NCBI GenBank assembly: GCA_005408345.1
Contig: SEMN01000100.1
Span: forward strand, 248,001-312,000
Length of the DNA: 64,000 nucleotides
Direction: 5' to 3'
Source of the DNA: Macquaria australasica
Taxonomy: Eukaryota > Chordata > Actinopteri > Centrarchiformes > Percichthyidae
Shown: in pieces, positions 36,778 through 47,520 of the stretch
Layout of the letters: every line of letters starts with the position of its first letter
Position numbering within the stretch: position 1 is the stretch's first letter
Translations under genes and position numbers: made by a program
The notes under the pieces: generated by a model
The model's input: the letters and a program-made list of their open reading frames with translations, nothing else
Databases searched by the model: none
Told to the model about the DNA's origin: nothing

Positions 36778-38040
36778 AGAAACTTAGTGGAAATCACTAG
36801 CTTGGTAAGACATTGCATTTCACTAGCATGATGCATTATGTTTTTTTTTTTTATTATTTTGATCTTTCTCATATGGAGGAATGTCTCCCAGGTATCTCTT
36901 TCAACCAGCACTGCCTGTCTGCACAAATAAGATCTTGTATATTTAATGTATTTAATGTAATGCACAAATGGTATAATGTTTGTCCAGAACTCACTGTGAA
37001 ATGTACGGTGGTTTGTAAAAGTATGGAGAAGAAGGAGAGAGAGAGAGAGATGAGGAGGAAGGAAGAGGGCTTTGCTGCTCTGAGGTACAGCCCTCTGATC
37101 TCCTTTTAAGTTGTGGCCCAGCATGCTCAGCAACATAGCCAGTCAAACCTGCAGCCCCCCAGGGTTCAAGCTCTGCTCAAAGGGTTGTCCTCTCTGAGGC
37201 TCCTCTGCGTAACCACCAGGCCACGGCTCCTTTCCACCTCAGTGATCACACACACACTCCCCGACCAGGACTCACATGTTGACACTGTGTTTGAGGAAGC
37301 GTTCTGTGATAATGTCCCAGTATTGATCAGCTATCTGTGATGATAGCTGTTGGGAAAGCGACCTGAATTCAATCTGGAATGATTGTTAATGCTGGATACT
37401 GGATAGGTGGCTCAGCCTGCGGTCTGCCTTAGTGGGGGTGTGGGTGGTGGGGTCCAGGGTTCACCAAAGGTGAGAGGCCCTCCTTCCCATCTGTAGTCCT
37501 GGGAGTCAAGTTCAGCCAGAGGGTCTATGGGGGACTGGAGGTCTGGACGCCATGTCCATCTGGATCAATCTGCATACAGAGGCCAGCTGACTGAGACAGC
37601 CCCTCCTGGTTAGTGACAGGAGAAGATGGCTGAAAGGGATGGTTGATTTGGGAAATGTGATTTTTCTAAGCAGTAGAGAACTCAACTGCTAGCCTTTATA
37701 TTTGGTTAATGCAATGCAAATTGATTTTCAACATCACCATCACTGCTTATATCTCACTAGTTCATGTTTATTTGACTTACAGTATGTATGTAATGGAAGG
37801 ATGCGGTCAGTAATTACTTTATTTAAAATAAAAAATGACACTAAAATAAAGTGACAGTAAACCTGTAACTTGGCAACTTAAATACACACTTAAAACAATA
37901 CAACTACAAATACAAAATACAACTTTAAAGCATTTTTAAAAAGCACATTTGAATATAAATGTCAATTGTACAATTTCTGCTCTTTTTCGGGTGGATGCTG
38001 ACAATTGTTTTGATTGTAAGTAGATGTCATGCATTTGTGA
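36778..38040. other. Non-coding stretch, no gene seen
   Basis: A T11-like run lies at 36841-36852 and a GA run near 37035-37050. The longest open frame of the window (193 codons, minus, 36555-37136) ends here. It has low-complexity Ser/Leu and Lys/Ile stretches and no domain. The region 37110-37640 is more GC-balanced and could be regulatory, but I see no strong motif cluster. Confidence 0.45.
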
Positions 38041-38065
38041 GTGTGTGTGTGTGTGTGTGTGTGTG
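38041..38065. repeat. (GT)n microsatellite
   Basis: About 12 GT units. Confidence 0.95.
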
Positions 38066-38465
38066 CATAAGTTAGATTAGTGTGAACCTTGTCCTCCCTG
38101 AAGGTGCAGAGGCCAGGCACACTGCCGCCGCTCATATGCATCTCTTTTATTGTCTATTGTGTGTAATCACAGTCCTCTCGCTTCTCAGTGCCAGACTTTT
38201 GACCTTTTTTATTTTGCTGTCCATTTTCAGCTGCCCCGCAACCTAACAGGCATTAGACTACTGAACAGATGTGCAGGGGACAGCCAGTAAATGCTAATGA
38301 GGGCTTCTGAAACACCAAATCCTTTTCGTAGTCTGGATGACAGAATGAGAAAAAGTAGTATAAGGCATGTTGAGTCCAGTTTTAGTGAAATTATGGATTT
38401 ATTAAAAAAAAAAGAGAAGCTTTAAATTATAGCTAAAACTCATAAGTCACTGTGTGAGTCGTAGG

Positions 38466-38586
38466 CCACGTGTGTGTTTGTGTGTGTCTGTCTGTGTCAG
38501 TGCGTGCACGTGTCTGTGCGCGTCGCTAACATGCAAGGGCGTGCATGTGCGTTGTGGCCGTTCGTGCGTCTGTGTGTGCGTGTCCC
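38466..38586. repeat. Degenerate GT/GC-rich alternating tract
   Basis: About 120 bp of mostly alternating purine-pyrimidine DNA (GTGTGT, GTGCGTGCACGTG, TGTGCGCG) with interruptions. It looks like an old decayed GT/CG microsatellite. Open frames through it are Cys/Val-rich repeat translations. Confidence 0.7.
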
Positions 38587-38709
38587 CAGGCTAGACAAAG
38601 CATGCTACTCCTTGGCAGTCCCCCCCCTGTCACTGCAGAGGCCTCAGTGTGTGAGTGCGAGTGTGTGATCAATCTCACGTGGACCAGTCATGGTGTCAGG
38701 GCAGCAGTG

Positions 38710-38716
<7 letters not shown>

Positions 38717-38747
<31 letters not shown>

Positions 38748-38750
38748 TCT
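38717..38750. repeat. (CT)n microsatellite
   Basis: A CT run of about 13 units followed by more degenerate pyrimidine-rich DNA to about 38810. Confidence 0.92.
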
Positions 38751-38973
38751 TCTCTCCTCGTCTCCCATTTCTCTTCCTCTTTCTCTCTTGCTCCTCTCCA
38801 TCCATCCTTTTCTTTGACCGTGGGACAGTAGGAGTGCCGGGTCAGGAGCAAGCCTATAGAGAAGTTCCTTTCCTTCCACCATGTCCCTTCCTTTCCATGC
38901 CTTCCATTTCACTGTCCTTACTGACTGACTGATTTGCTGACCAGCACTCACTCAAGCTTTCACTTTTTCACAC

Positions 38974-39120
38974 TGTCTCTCTCTCCCTCCCTCCCTCCCT
39001 CCCTCCCTCCCTCCCTCCCTCCCTCACTCTCTCCCTCCCTCCCTCTCTCTCTCTTGATCCTCTCTTTCTCTCTCTCTCTCACACACACACTCACACAAAC
39101 ACACACACACACACACACAC
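38974..39120. repeat. Compound (CT)n-(CTCC)n-(CT)n-(CA)n tract
   Basis: CT units lead into about ten CCCT tetramers (38986-39024), then mixed CT/CCCT to 39052, CT to 39080 and CA to 39120. The left 110 bp is almost pure pyrimidine, a geometry able to form triplex (H-DNA). Confidence 0.95.
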
Positions 39121-42060
39121 CCGTATACACACACTGTACACAAGGCAGTAATCGCCCATTACTGAGTAACTTTTAATAGTGTTTGCTGGAGTGAGAATAG
39201 CTTGGTTTCCCTCTTGATCTACATTGTGTGGGTTTACAGGTTTACAGGTGTAGAGTTAGAGAGACACGTTTTATGCTCCGAGGTGGCAAATGTCATGTTT
39301 TTCAAGTTGAAGTGGGTTGTCTTTACTGCTCTGGGCTGTACTAGGTGCTTCTACACCTCTGATCGCCTCTGATCGACTTTCTCAAAGGTTACAGCTTTTC
39401 TCTTTTCTGTGATTTTGTGTATTTGATGTGTTATTCCTCGCTGAGAAAAAATATATATATATGAGGCAAACTGTGATGATTCTGAAGCAGTTAAATCTGT
39501 TTGACTGCTTTGAAACATTGTTACTTTTTACCCTAACGTGGTTACTGAAATTTGGTAGTTTTTAAAAAAAATAATAAATTCATAAAAATAAGATAGAAAT
39601 AGGGAGATATTCATTTATTTTTTCTTAAAGGGAGTGATGTTAATAAACTCACATTTACCAAAATTTACAACAAAAACTCTTTCCTACATTTATTTCTTAA
39701 TATTAATGATGCATTGTGATTATTAACATCATGGTGCATTAGTTAATATAGTGACAGACCTGATAGTTGTCTATATGGTTGCTGGTTTATTCTGTTTATA
39801 TAATGACATTTACTACTGTTTTAACAGACATTCATCACATTCACATAACTTAGTGAAAGGATATAACACTGATATACATGGAAGCTTTAGTTTTCGTTAC
39901 TGCGTTACTACAAAGTGACTTGTTTTTTGTTGTTAGTTTGGATTGACAGACTGGAACAACTTTCATAGTTCAGTAGGCAAGCAGCTACTTCACAGATTTG
40001 AGGGAAGAGGAAAAGGTGTTTCCTGTAAATGTCACTTTCATTTTTAAATGATGAGATATTTTTCTTAAGGGTCAGCACAAGAATTCATGGTAGGTGCTGC
40101 TCTGGGAGCTTAGAGAGGGGGTTAATTTGGAGAGCACATGCCGTTCTTTCAGAAATCTCAACCTTTTTCTGCTCAAGTAACCACCTGTCAAATGTGTTTA
40201 AACTGTCTTGTATGGTGTTGTATTGTAATATAACTTAAATACGTTAGCATTCCATTTATTAGATGAGGCAAGGTGGCCCATTTAGAAGTTGTTTTAAACT
40301 TAATTTACACATACATATCCCCCAGTCCAAAAGGTTAATGGCTGACAAATTAACCCCTGCAGCATTATCTTACAAATGGCCTGCAGCATATGATAACCTA
40401 TAATCAATATCACCAATTATGTGTCAGACAGAGGCTATTGGCCATGACCTGTCTCTCATGAAGAGACTTTCTGAGGAAACAGGATCTCTTCCACTATGCA
40501 GATGCAGGATCTCTCTCATTCTGATGTCATTACAGACACCTGGGACCACCTACCATCCACTGACTGCATCTTTTCATCTGATTCTGCTGCTCCATAACCT
40601 GCTGCTCTGCTCCTTTTTCTCCTTCTTTCTCTTCTTCTTTATCTTTGTGTCGTCTGCAACTTCACCCTCATTCTCTTCTTTTTCGTGTTCTTGTTTTTCG
40701 CTTTCTCTTTCTCTCTGTCTCCCTTTTTAAATCTGGTATGTCTTCAACTTTAATTTAAAAAAATGATAAAAAAACAAAAAAAAACATTTGGGTGTCCCTT
40801 CAGTATAGAGTACAGCCATTTTTAATCTCACACATGATGATATGACAATCTATGTTCAACTTGTATGAACAGATGATGTTGTTTCATCCCTCAAAGTACC
40901 TGAAACATATTTTATTAATTAGTTCAAATTAAATGGTTAAAACCTTATTTTTTTCCAATTGCTGTTTGTATCATTATTGTATTAGAGAAGATTATTTTAG
41001 ATATATGTTTGTTCATAATATACTTTAATAAATGACTTCAGTGATGAAAGTCAGAGAAACTGTATGTTTGTTTCTTCTCTGAAATGACATGACTTTGGAC
41101 AAGCCATTAACTCGGCATCTCATGTGCAAATCAGCACAAGAATTTGTTACAAAAAACTGATCTTCCTGTTGCAATTGAAACAAAATCAATCCTGAAAGCA
41201 GAAGCATCCTGCAGATGAAGACAGTGACAATCTCTTCAGTGTCTAGGCCATCTCACAACTCCAACTGTTACATCGCAATTACATAATTAATTGGCAGTAT
41301 GTACTGTAACTTTTACTGACTGGTTTTTAAATAATCACTAAGGTGCTGATAACTGCAGGCTCCTTTACTAAACATGGCATGTAACAGTTTTTAGGGTTTA
41401 TAGGCTGTTAATTAAGTGGAGCTGCTTCTAAATTGCAACCAGTGTTCATCACCACTGTAATGTTATAGCTTGAACATTTTTTTAATATTTAAAAGAATAA
41501 ATAATAAATGTTAATAACAAAAAAAAGTAGTGTGTGGCTAAAGCTTTTGATTGCTTGAAGTGACGAAAACATTATGTGTAATTAAGGCCCTCAGCACGCA
41601 GCTTCCGATATACCAGTGTCACTTTTAAACTTTAAAAAAACTGATTCTTATGTTCAGTCAGTACCTTAACAATTTAAATGGCCAGTTAAAAAAAAAGAGG
41701 CACATTTCAACTGAGGCACAGATGAGCCATTCGTCTATATTTATGAAATGCGCGACAAGGCTACACCTCTTGTAAACAATGTGAGATTGAAACGCAAATT
41801 AAATTCAATGTTTCTGCGCTGAATTCTTAAAATTCGTGGTGACGCATATATTTTTTTGATTTCTGACAGGTGTCTCTTTCTCTAGATTCCCGGTAATGGT
41901 AAAACATCAAATGTCTGCATGGCACCCAAAATAAACCTCACAAATAATAATTACAGCCAAACTCAGACTAAATAATTATTTAGATAATAATAATAATTAC
42001 AGCAATAATAACAATAACATCGCAATAATAATAATTTTAGTTATTAGCCTATTTTTAACT
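39121..42060. other. AT-rich non-coding stretch, no gene seen
   Basis: Plain AT-rich DNA with an ATATATATA run near 39452-39461 and a strongly pyrimidine-rich segment at 40600-40730. The latter makes a Leu/Phe/Ser-rich frame that I take as chance. From 41930 to 42050 there are many AAT/ATT trinucleotides, with an exact palindrome at 41968-41983. No RNA gene, exon or transposon is recognisable. Confidence 0.5.
41968..41983. repeat. Exact 16-bp AT palindrome
   Basis: CTAAATAATTATTTAG is its own reverse complement and has a TAATTA homeodomain core at its centre. It sits in AAT-trinucleotide-rich DNA, so part of the symmetry may come from the local composition. Confidence 0.85.
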
Positions 42061-43849
42061 GCATTATTTGGGACTGACAGGGAGGCATCCAGACAGCAGG
42101 CGCTGCTGTCTGTGTCCTCCCGGATCTGTTAATGGTCACTGGCTGCAGAGACCTTGAACTTCACCGGAGCTGGTTGGGGTTTCAAATGCGGGGGGCAGCT
42201 GAGAGCCATATGCCTCCATGTGACTGCTGTGACACCCAGCGCAGAGTGAGTGATGCTCGCCGGCTCATATGGTGAGGACAAATACCCACTGGGTCTCTGG
42301 CTCCTGAATATATTTTTTACAAGAATTATTATTTCTATTTATATATATTTGTTAATTTTTATTTGTCGCGATTTTGAATTCCCTGGAGTCCTCGGATTCA
42401 TTCATTTAGTGCATGCCATTGGCTGCGGAGTTACAACAGCAAAGTAGCCTAACGGTAAAAAGAAACGTCCAGTTGGTGAGATTCTTTATAAATCCAAACT
42501 GAAATGGATTAAAAAACATTTCTAGGAAGGCATTTATTTGTTACATTTTCGCTTAGAAGGCCTCATATTTACATATCATAGTCAGCCTGCAGATGGTTTC
42601 AGCTGTTGGGGCCTATAAAATATTCAGCCTAGAATAAGGTATGTCATGTGTAGTGCACGAATCTAAAGGGGGGTTGACTTGGGGTGGGTTTACCCCCCAC
42701 TACATCCACCCTAACCCTCATCCAGACTCTTCCCGCTGTCCAGACCTGCTTCACATTTAGGCCCGTCTTTGCCCTTCATGGATAGGATGGCACAGAGAGG
42801 GGGGGCTAATAGCTTACTGTAACCAATATAAATAGAAACATGCAGGCAATTAATTATTTCTTTTGCTCTTTTCTAAATGTCGTGGTGGTGGCTGGGCTGC
42901 TTTCATAGTCCGTTTTTTTTCTTTCTCAAACACGGACTATTTTGTTTCACAAATGTTAATTGATTAATGATCAAACATTCTCGCGAGTAGATACATTTAC
43001 ATCCTGCATTGATGTTTCAGGTTGCTATTTTTGTTGCACATCAATTTTGGCTATGTAAGACTACAGGCCCTATCCTCTGCACGATATGTCAGTTCTTGCA
43101 GTAACTATGATGTCATGTTTGAAATCCCTTTGGTCTTTGAAGGACTGAAGGTAACTCTTTAATAATGAGGACTAAATAAACATTATTATTTCTTTCTTTC
43201 TTCTGGGTAAGGAGAGGGAGTTGAGACTAAGATGAGGGATGTATAAATGATGTTCAGAGTTGAAACTTGAAAACAAACTCAGGTAGATAAAACGTCTGAT
43301 TGTGGCAGGTTCAATATGATTTGTTTGCCAATTTAACATAAATAAAAAAAAGAAAATCCTGCGTAATAGTCAAATGAGGCCAGATTGCTTTAGCTTTAAT
43401 GTAAAGATTTAGACTTTGATAAAATGATAGAAAATTATATATATTTCTTTTTTGAGGTTGACAGGATGGTTTAGCAAAGCCCTGCAGAGCATAAACAGTC
43501 AGTAGGCCTATGCCTTACATTATAATGAACTGACACTGCATGAGGCTGTTTTTTAAAATGTAAAGGTACATAAGATAAAAATCACGAGTTTCACTTAAAA
43601 TAAAATGCTTTGTTTCCGTTTGTTTGTGTAGTAATTTATATTAGAATAATTTATCAAGATTCATCTGTTTTTAATAAAAATGTTTTAGATTTGAGCTCCA
43701 GGAGTAGGCTTACAAAAAATGTAGGACTACTGTGTTGCTCGCGATGCTGAGGCCTAATTGTTGTATTCGTGCTAACAAGTGTCCTATTAGAATATAATGA
43801 ATATTAAATAGACAGAATAAACTTGTCAGTTTCAATTGGATCACTCGCC
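42061..43849. other. GC-richer segment, then AT-rich DNA
   Basis: From 42061 to 42290 the DNA is distinctly GC-richer than its flanks. It contains a 10-bp perfect hairpin (listed separately) and a GTGAGT word at 42245-42250 that could be a donor (GCAGA|GTGAGT). This could be a first-exon or enhancer segment, but no frame or promoter supports an exon. From 42300 to 43849 the DNA is plain and AT-rich. Confidence 0.4.
42090..42112. repeat. 10-bp perfect inverted repeat with 3-nt loop
   Basis: CAGACAGCAG (42090-42099) and CTGCTGTCTG (42103-42112) are exact reverse complements around GCG. CAGAC and GTCTG are SMAD-type words, so the palindrome offers two opposed half-sites. It lies inside the GC-richer segment that starts near 42061. 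Confidence 0.88.
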
Positions 43850-44110
43850 AAATTCCTCAACAGTTGGCCCGCGAGGCAATTAATACAAGCTATTACCCCG
43901 CGATAAAGCCTAATTAGCCCCGATTAGTTCAAAAAGGAAGGGAGGGGTGGCGCTAATTGAAAAATCCTTCAGTATTGTAGACACAGGGTCCTCATGAGCA
44001 GCTCTCAGTGGTAAATACCATTCACATTCAAATGAGAGTGACAAACTTTGGCACAGAAACAAGCACACGTCCGCCTCCCGGCCTCCCAGTCCGCCTTTAA
44101 AAAAGCGCTC
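43850..44110. promoter_or_regulatory. Candidate enhancer block rich in homeodomain sites
   Basis: Within about 130 bp are GGCAATTAATAC, GCTATTACC, CCTAATTAGCC, CGATTAGTTC and GCTAATTGAAA, at least five TAAT-core sites in GC-balanced surroundings, followed by CATTCACATTCAAATGAG. This density with otherwise balanced composition is characteristic of deeply conserved developmental enhancers. The identity of the target gene cannot be read here. Confidence 0.38.
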
Positions 44111-44561
44111 CGCCTTTTGTTAACCTGACACGTGTTTAGAGGAGCGTTATTTGGTTAATTCTGTAGAAGGATGGCACCGTGCCCGACAGCTTGGAGAAGA
44201 AATCCAACCCCAAACAAGAAAAAAAGGACAGGCTATAATTAAAATGATATCATATGATGTTTGGTTTTTTTGTGTGCCTTTTTTGCCTTTTCTCTGACAT
44301 TAAAACATAACGTAACGTACGCAAACGCGCACGCACGCAGCCAAAGCGCGCACACGTGCCAACAAAAGCACAGTAGCTACAAGAATAATATCAATGAAAT
44401 AAAGAGGGATTGGGGGGGGGGGGGCGAGGGTGTGTGTTAAGAATGGACTTTAAATGCATTTAAGCTACAGTATAGAGAGCAGAGCCTTGCACCTGTCTCC
44501 CTCTCGCTGGAGATTTGCACCCCTCCTGCTGCCGGCATTGAGGAGTCTCTCTCTCGCTCTC
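44111..44561. other. CpG-containing non-coding stretch
   Basis: From 44310 to 44360 there are about ten CpG steps in 50 bp (ACGTAACGTACG, AACGCGCACG), unlike the CpG-poor surroundings. A 13-base G run lies at 44412-44424. The segment could be the edge of an unmethylated island or a decayed CA/CG repeat. No exon is supported. Confidence 0.4.
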
Positions 44562-44598
44562 TGTGTGTGTGTGTGTGTGCGTGTGCGTGTGTGTGTGA
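44562..44598. repeat. (GT)n microsatellite with GC interruptions
   Basis: GT units interrupted by GCGTGTGCG, preceded by a CT/GCTCTC run. Confidence 0.94.
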
Positions 44599-46899
44599 CT
44601 GGCCATGCATGTCATATTTTCGTATTTTCGACCGACACACTCACACGCAAACGACGCCTTTCCTGCGGCATTTGTCTCTTTCTTGTGCATTTCAGTGACT
44701 ATGTGACCTAAATAACCATTGTCTTGTCTGTTCCTCCTTTCAGACTTCTCATAAGAATAATCCGTAATTTTGCACGTTTTGTTGCATCTCCCCCATCCCT
44801 CTCCACGATGTAGTCTTCTTTGATGAGTGTAATATTAACATGATAAGGAGATGTCAATGAAAAGCTCTCTACCTGACGGAGCAGATGGCTCTGTGATGCT
44901 GGGTCTAATGTAATATTAATGCATGCAGGGCTTGTTTCTTATCAGGAAAGATCTCTCCAAAATTGTCCTCCACAGGGACCCACTTAGAGTGAAGCACACA
45001 TAATAGAAATGATCACTCTTTTTTAGCCTGCATCTGAAAGATATCGCTTCACTTTATACAGTAAGTGACAAGAATTTGAAAAAGCCCAGTTCATTTAGGC
45101 CTAGCATATATTTTTTGGCTAATGTAAGCATATTTTCTAGTTAAATTTACATGCAAAATTTCAGCTTTTATTAAATAACAATTTATGATGAAAAAGTAAA
45201 TATTGTATTTACTTGCCCAAATAAAAAAAATAAAAAAATCTAAATTAATTAATTTAATTAAAATTTTACGTGGTATGTGTTTAGACTGAAGATACTTGTA
45301 GGTGAAATTTAACAGTTAAAAATTAGGAAAATCAAAATTCATCCACAAAGGAATCAGTAATTGAAATGATTTTAACTTTTAAATTAGACCAATCCTCAGT
45401 CAAAAGATTTTTCACAGAATACGTTTTGACTTTTACATTTGTTGCTGTGATTAATTTGGAATTATTTGTCTATTTTTGTGTTAATTACAGATCTTTTTAC
45501 ATTGCCCTATATTTCAACATTTTTTATTTATTTATGTATCTTGAAGGACATCTAAATAGCACAGGGGAAAAAACTGCATATGGCCTGTAAATCCTGAATA
45601 TTAAAGTGAATTTTGACTTAATCATCTTCTGTTCAGGGCAGTTAAGATGTATATAAATGAATAATTTTGTCAGTTGGAGGTATTGATTGTAGGATTGTGA
45701 AGGTGTAAGTGAAATGGAGTGTTGATGCGTCTGCTCTGGGCTGTGCCCTGTGAACAGAGAGGACCCGAGGATAATGAGGCATAATGCTGCCTGAGACAGG
45801 GCCTCCTGCCGAATAAATCCCAAATTATACCCCAAACCAAGTGAACATTCTCCTGGGGGCCACAAGGTCAAGTCCACGACCCCTGACCCCAAAGAGTCTG
45901 GGTCTGGAGAGGAGGTGAGGCAGGAGACTTAACATGGCTCCTGCTGCTGATGATGATGATGGCGAAGGAAGTGCCTGGGACCTGGTTGTTGTCTGTCTCT
46001 GCTGCTTGCTGTCCTCTGCCCTGCTCCTCCCTGCTTGATTTTAGCCAACACTCCATCTATTATTTAGCAGACTTATTAAAAGTTATTTCAGAGCCATCAG
46101 GTCCTGCCAGATGACCTGAGAAAGGGGGCCTCCTGAGTGGCCAGACAGACTGGAAAATCCAAATGGACACAGTGGAACTGCTAAAACACACAGGCTCAAA
46201 ACAAACAGAAAACACTGTCTGCATTATTAAGAGGTGCATTCACTATAGGAGAAATAAGAGCTCTTCAATATTTCACAGCACAACCTCAAATATAGATGAA
46301 TGTTTAATTAAAGCCAACTTTTGCAGTGTATGTTAAAAGAAACTAAATACAAGCACAAAACAGTAAATAACATTTTAGCAAGGTCCTAAAATAAATAAGG
46401 ATAATACTTTCACAAATAAACATCTTTCAGCGTGTTATATAAGCAAAATCATTTGTCATAAAAAATCATGTAAACAAGCACTATTTTAAAACTTTGAGAT
46501 ATTACCTAAATAAAGCAGAAATCAGCCATTATTTCACAACTGTGAACAATGGCGATGCACAAAATATTATTTTAAGCTGTGCAGTATTTAAAATGTATTA
46601 TTTCTATTTATTTAGTCAAATAAATTTGTTAGTGTCAAAACATCTGTAAATATATTTTATAAACTGTGTATTTAAATATTACAACAATAAACCAGAAAAT
46701 CTAAGAGAAGATTTATTTTTAATTACATTTTAACCTATTTTAATTTCATAGCCGATAAAAGCAGCACTCAATTCAAATGTATTGACTTATCCTTAGGAGA
46801 CTGACTTAACCTATGTCTTGACACAGCTTTTGCCTTGGTCTGTGCATAGTTTTGAATATTCATATCTTTGTTGAAGAGGCGTGACATAACCTTTTCCCC
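44599..46899. other. AT-rich non-coding stretch, no gene seen
   Basis: Two acceptor-like pyrimidine tracts ending in CAG lie near 44694 and 44744 with no donor to match. From 45040 to 45640 and from 46230 to 46780 the DNA is very AT-rich, with the palindrome AAATTAATTAATTT at 45242-45255. The block at 45700-46100 is more balanced, with a GAGGAG|GTGAGG donor word at about 45914 and a GAT trinucleotide run near 45950. Confidence 0.5.
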
Positions 46900-47520
46900 C
46901 TTAATGTGATGTGTGCACATGCACTTCCCAGCTGTGTCCAGAGAGGGCGGGTCTATCATGGGGAGTTGAGGGGGGAGGGGGGCGAACGGCGTATAGAGCA
47001 GGAGCTGGACGAGGCGGAAAGGTCAGGGGAGGCAGGAGACAGGCGGGCTGGCCGACTGCTAAAGCTTTGAACCTAACAGATGGTGAAGGTTAGGTGACGT
47101 CCCCTCGCCTGGCCTTTCCCCAGTAATTGAGGATAATTTGAGCACCAAAGAGAGCAGGCCTGTCCACTGTCAGGCCCGGAGAGGAGAGACGAGGTTAATA
47201 TGAAAATGATTTTGCATTACGGCTGGCTTTGTGAGGCTGGCCGCAATCCTAATCCTGGCCTGAGGCAGCGGGAATGAAGAAGTGTCACCCTGGGTCCAGG
47301 CGCCACGCCACGCACATGAATACATCTCCAACCCATGGCCCTGTGCCCCCCATTAACCAGCACTCTGCCAGGACCGATTACACACTCCCACTCAGGAGCC
47401 AGGCAGGCTTTGGGAGCATTTTAGGGAGGCTTGGGAGTGAACTGACATCACCCCTTATCCCATAAGAACAAAAGAGGTGCAGAAAGGCCATGTGATATCA
47501 ATGGGGATTTTTCACCTCCG
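46900..47520. promoter_or_regulatory. Candidate conserved non-coding block
   Basis: This GC-rich to balanced island stands between very AT-rich flanks. It contains GAAAATGATTTTGCATTACG, the bicoid-class site CTAATCC (OTX/PITX type, TAATCC at 47250-47255) and TGATATCAATGGGGATTT near 47490. A G-rich part lies at 46960-46985. The two short plus-strand frames have no domain. Enhancer function is inferred from composition and motifs. Confidence 0.32.

Noticed and set aside
37001..37027. GGTGGTTTGTAAAAGTATGG resembling ends of some Tc1-like fish elements
   Set aside because: The similarity is short and imperfect, and no matching inverted end was found downstream.
36555..37136. Longest open frame (193 codons, minus strand)
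   Set aside because: No domain, low-complexity Leu/Ser and Lys/Ile runs, no splice or promoter context, and a tandem repeat inside. Frames of this length are expected by chance in 64 kb.
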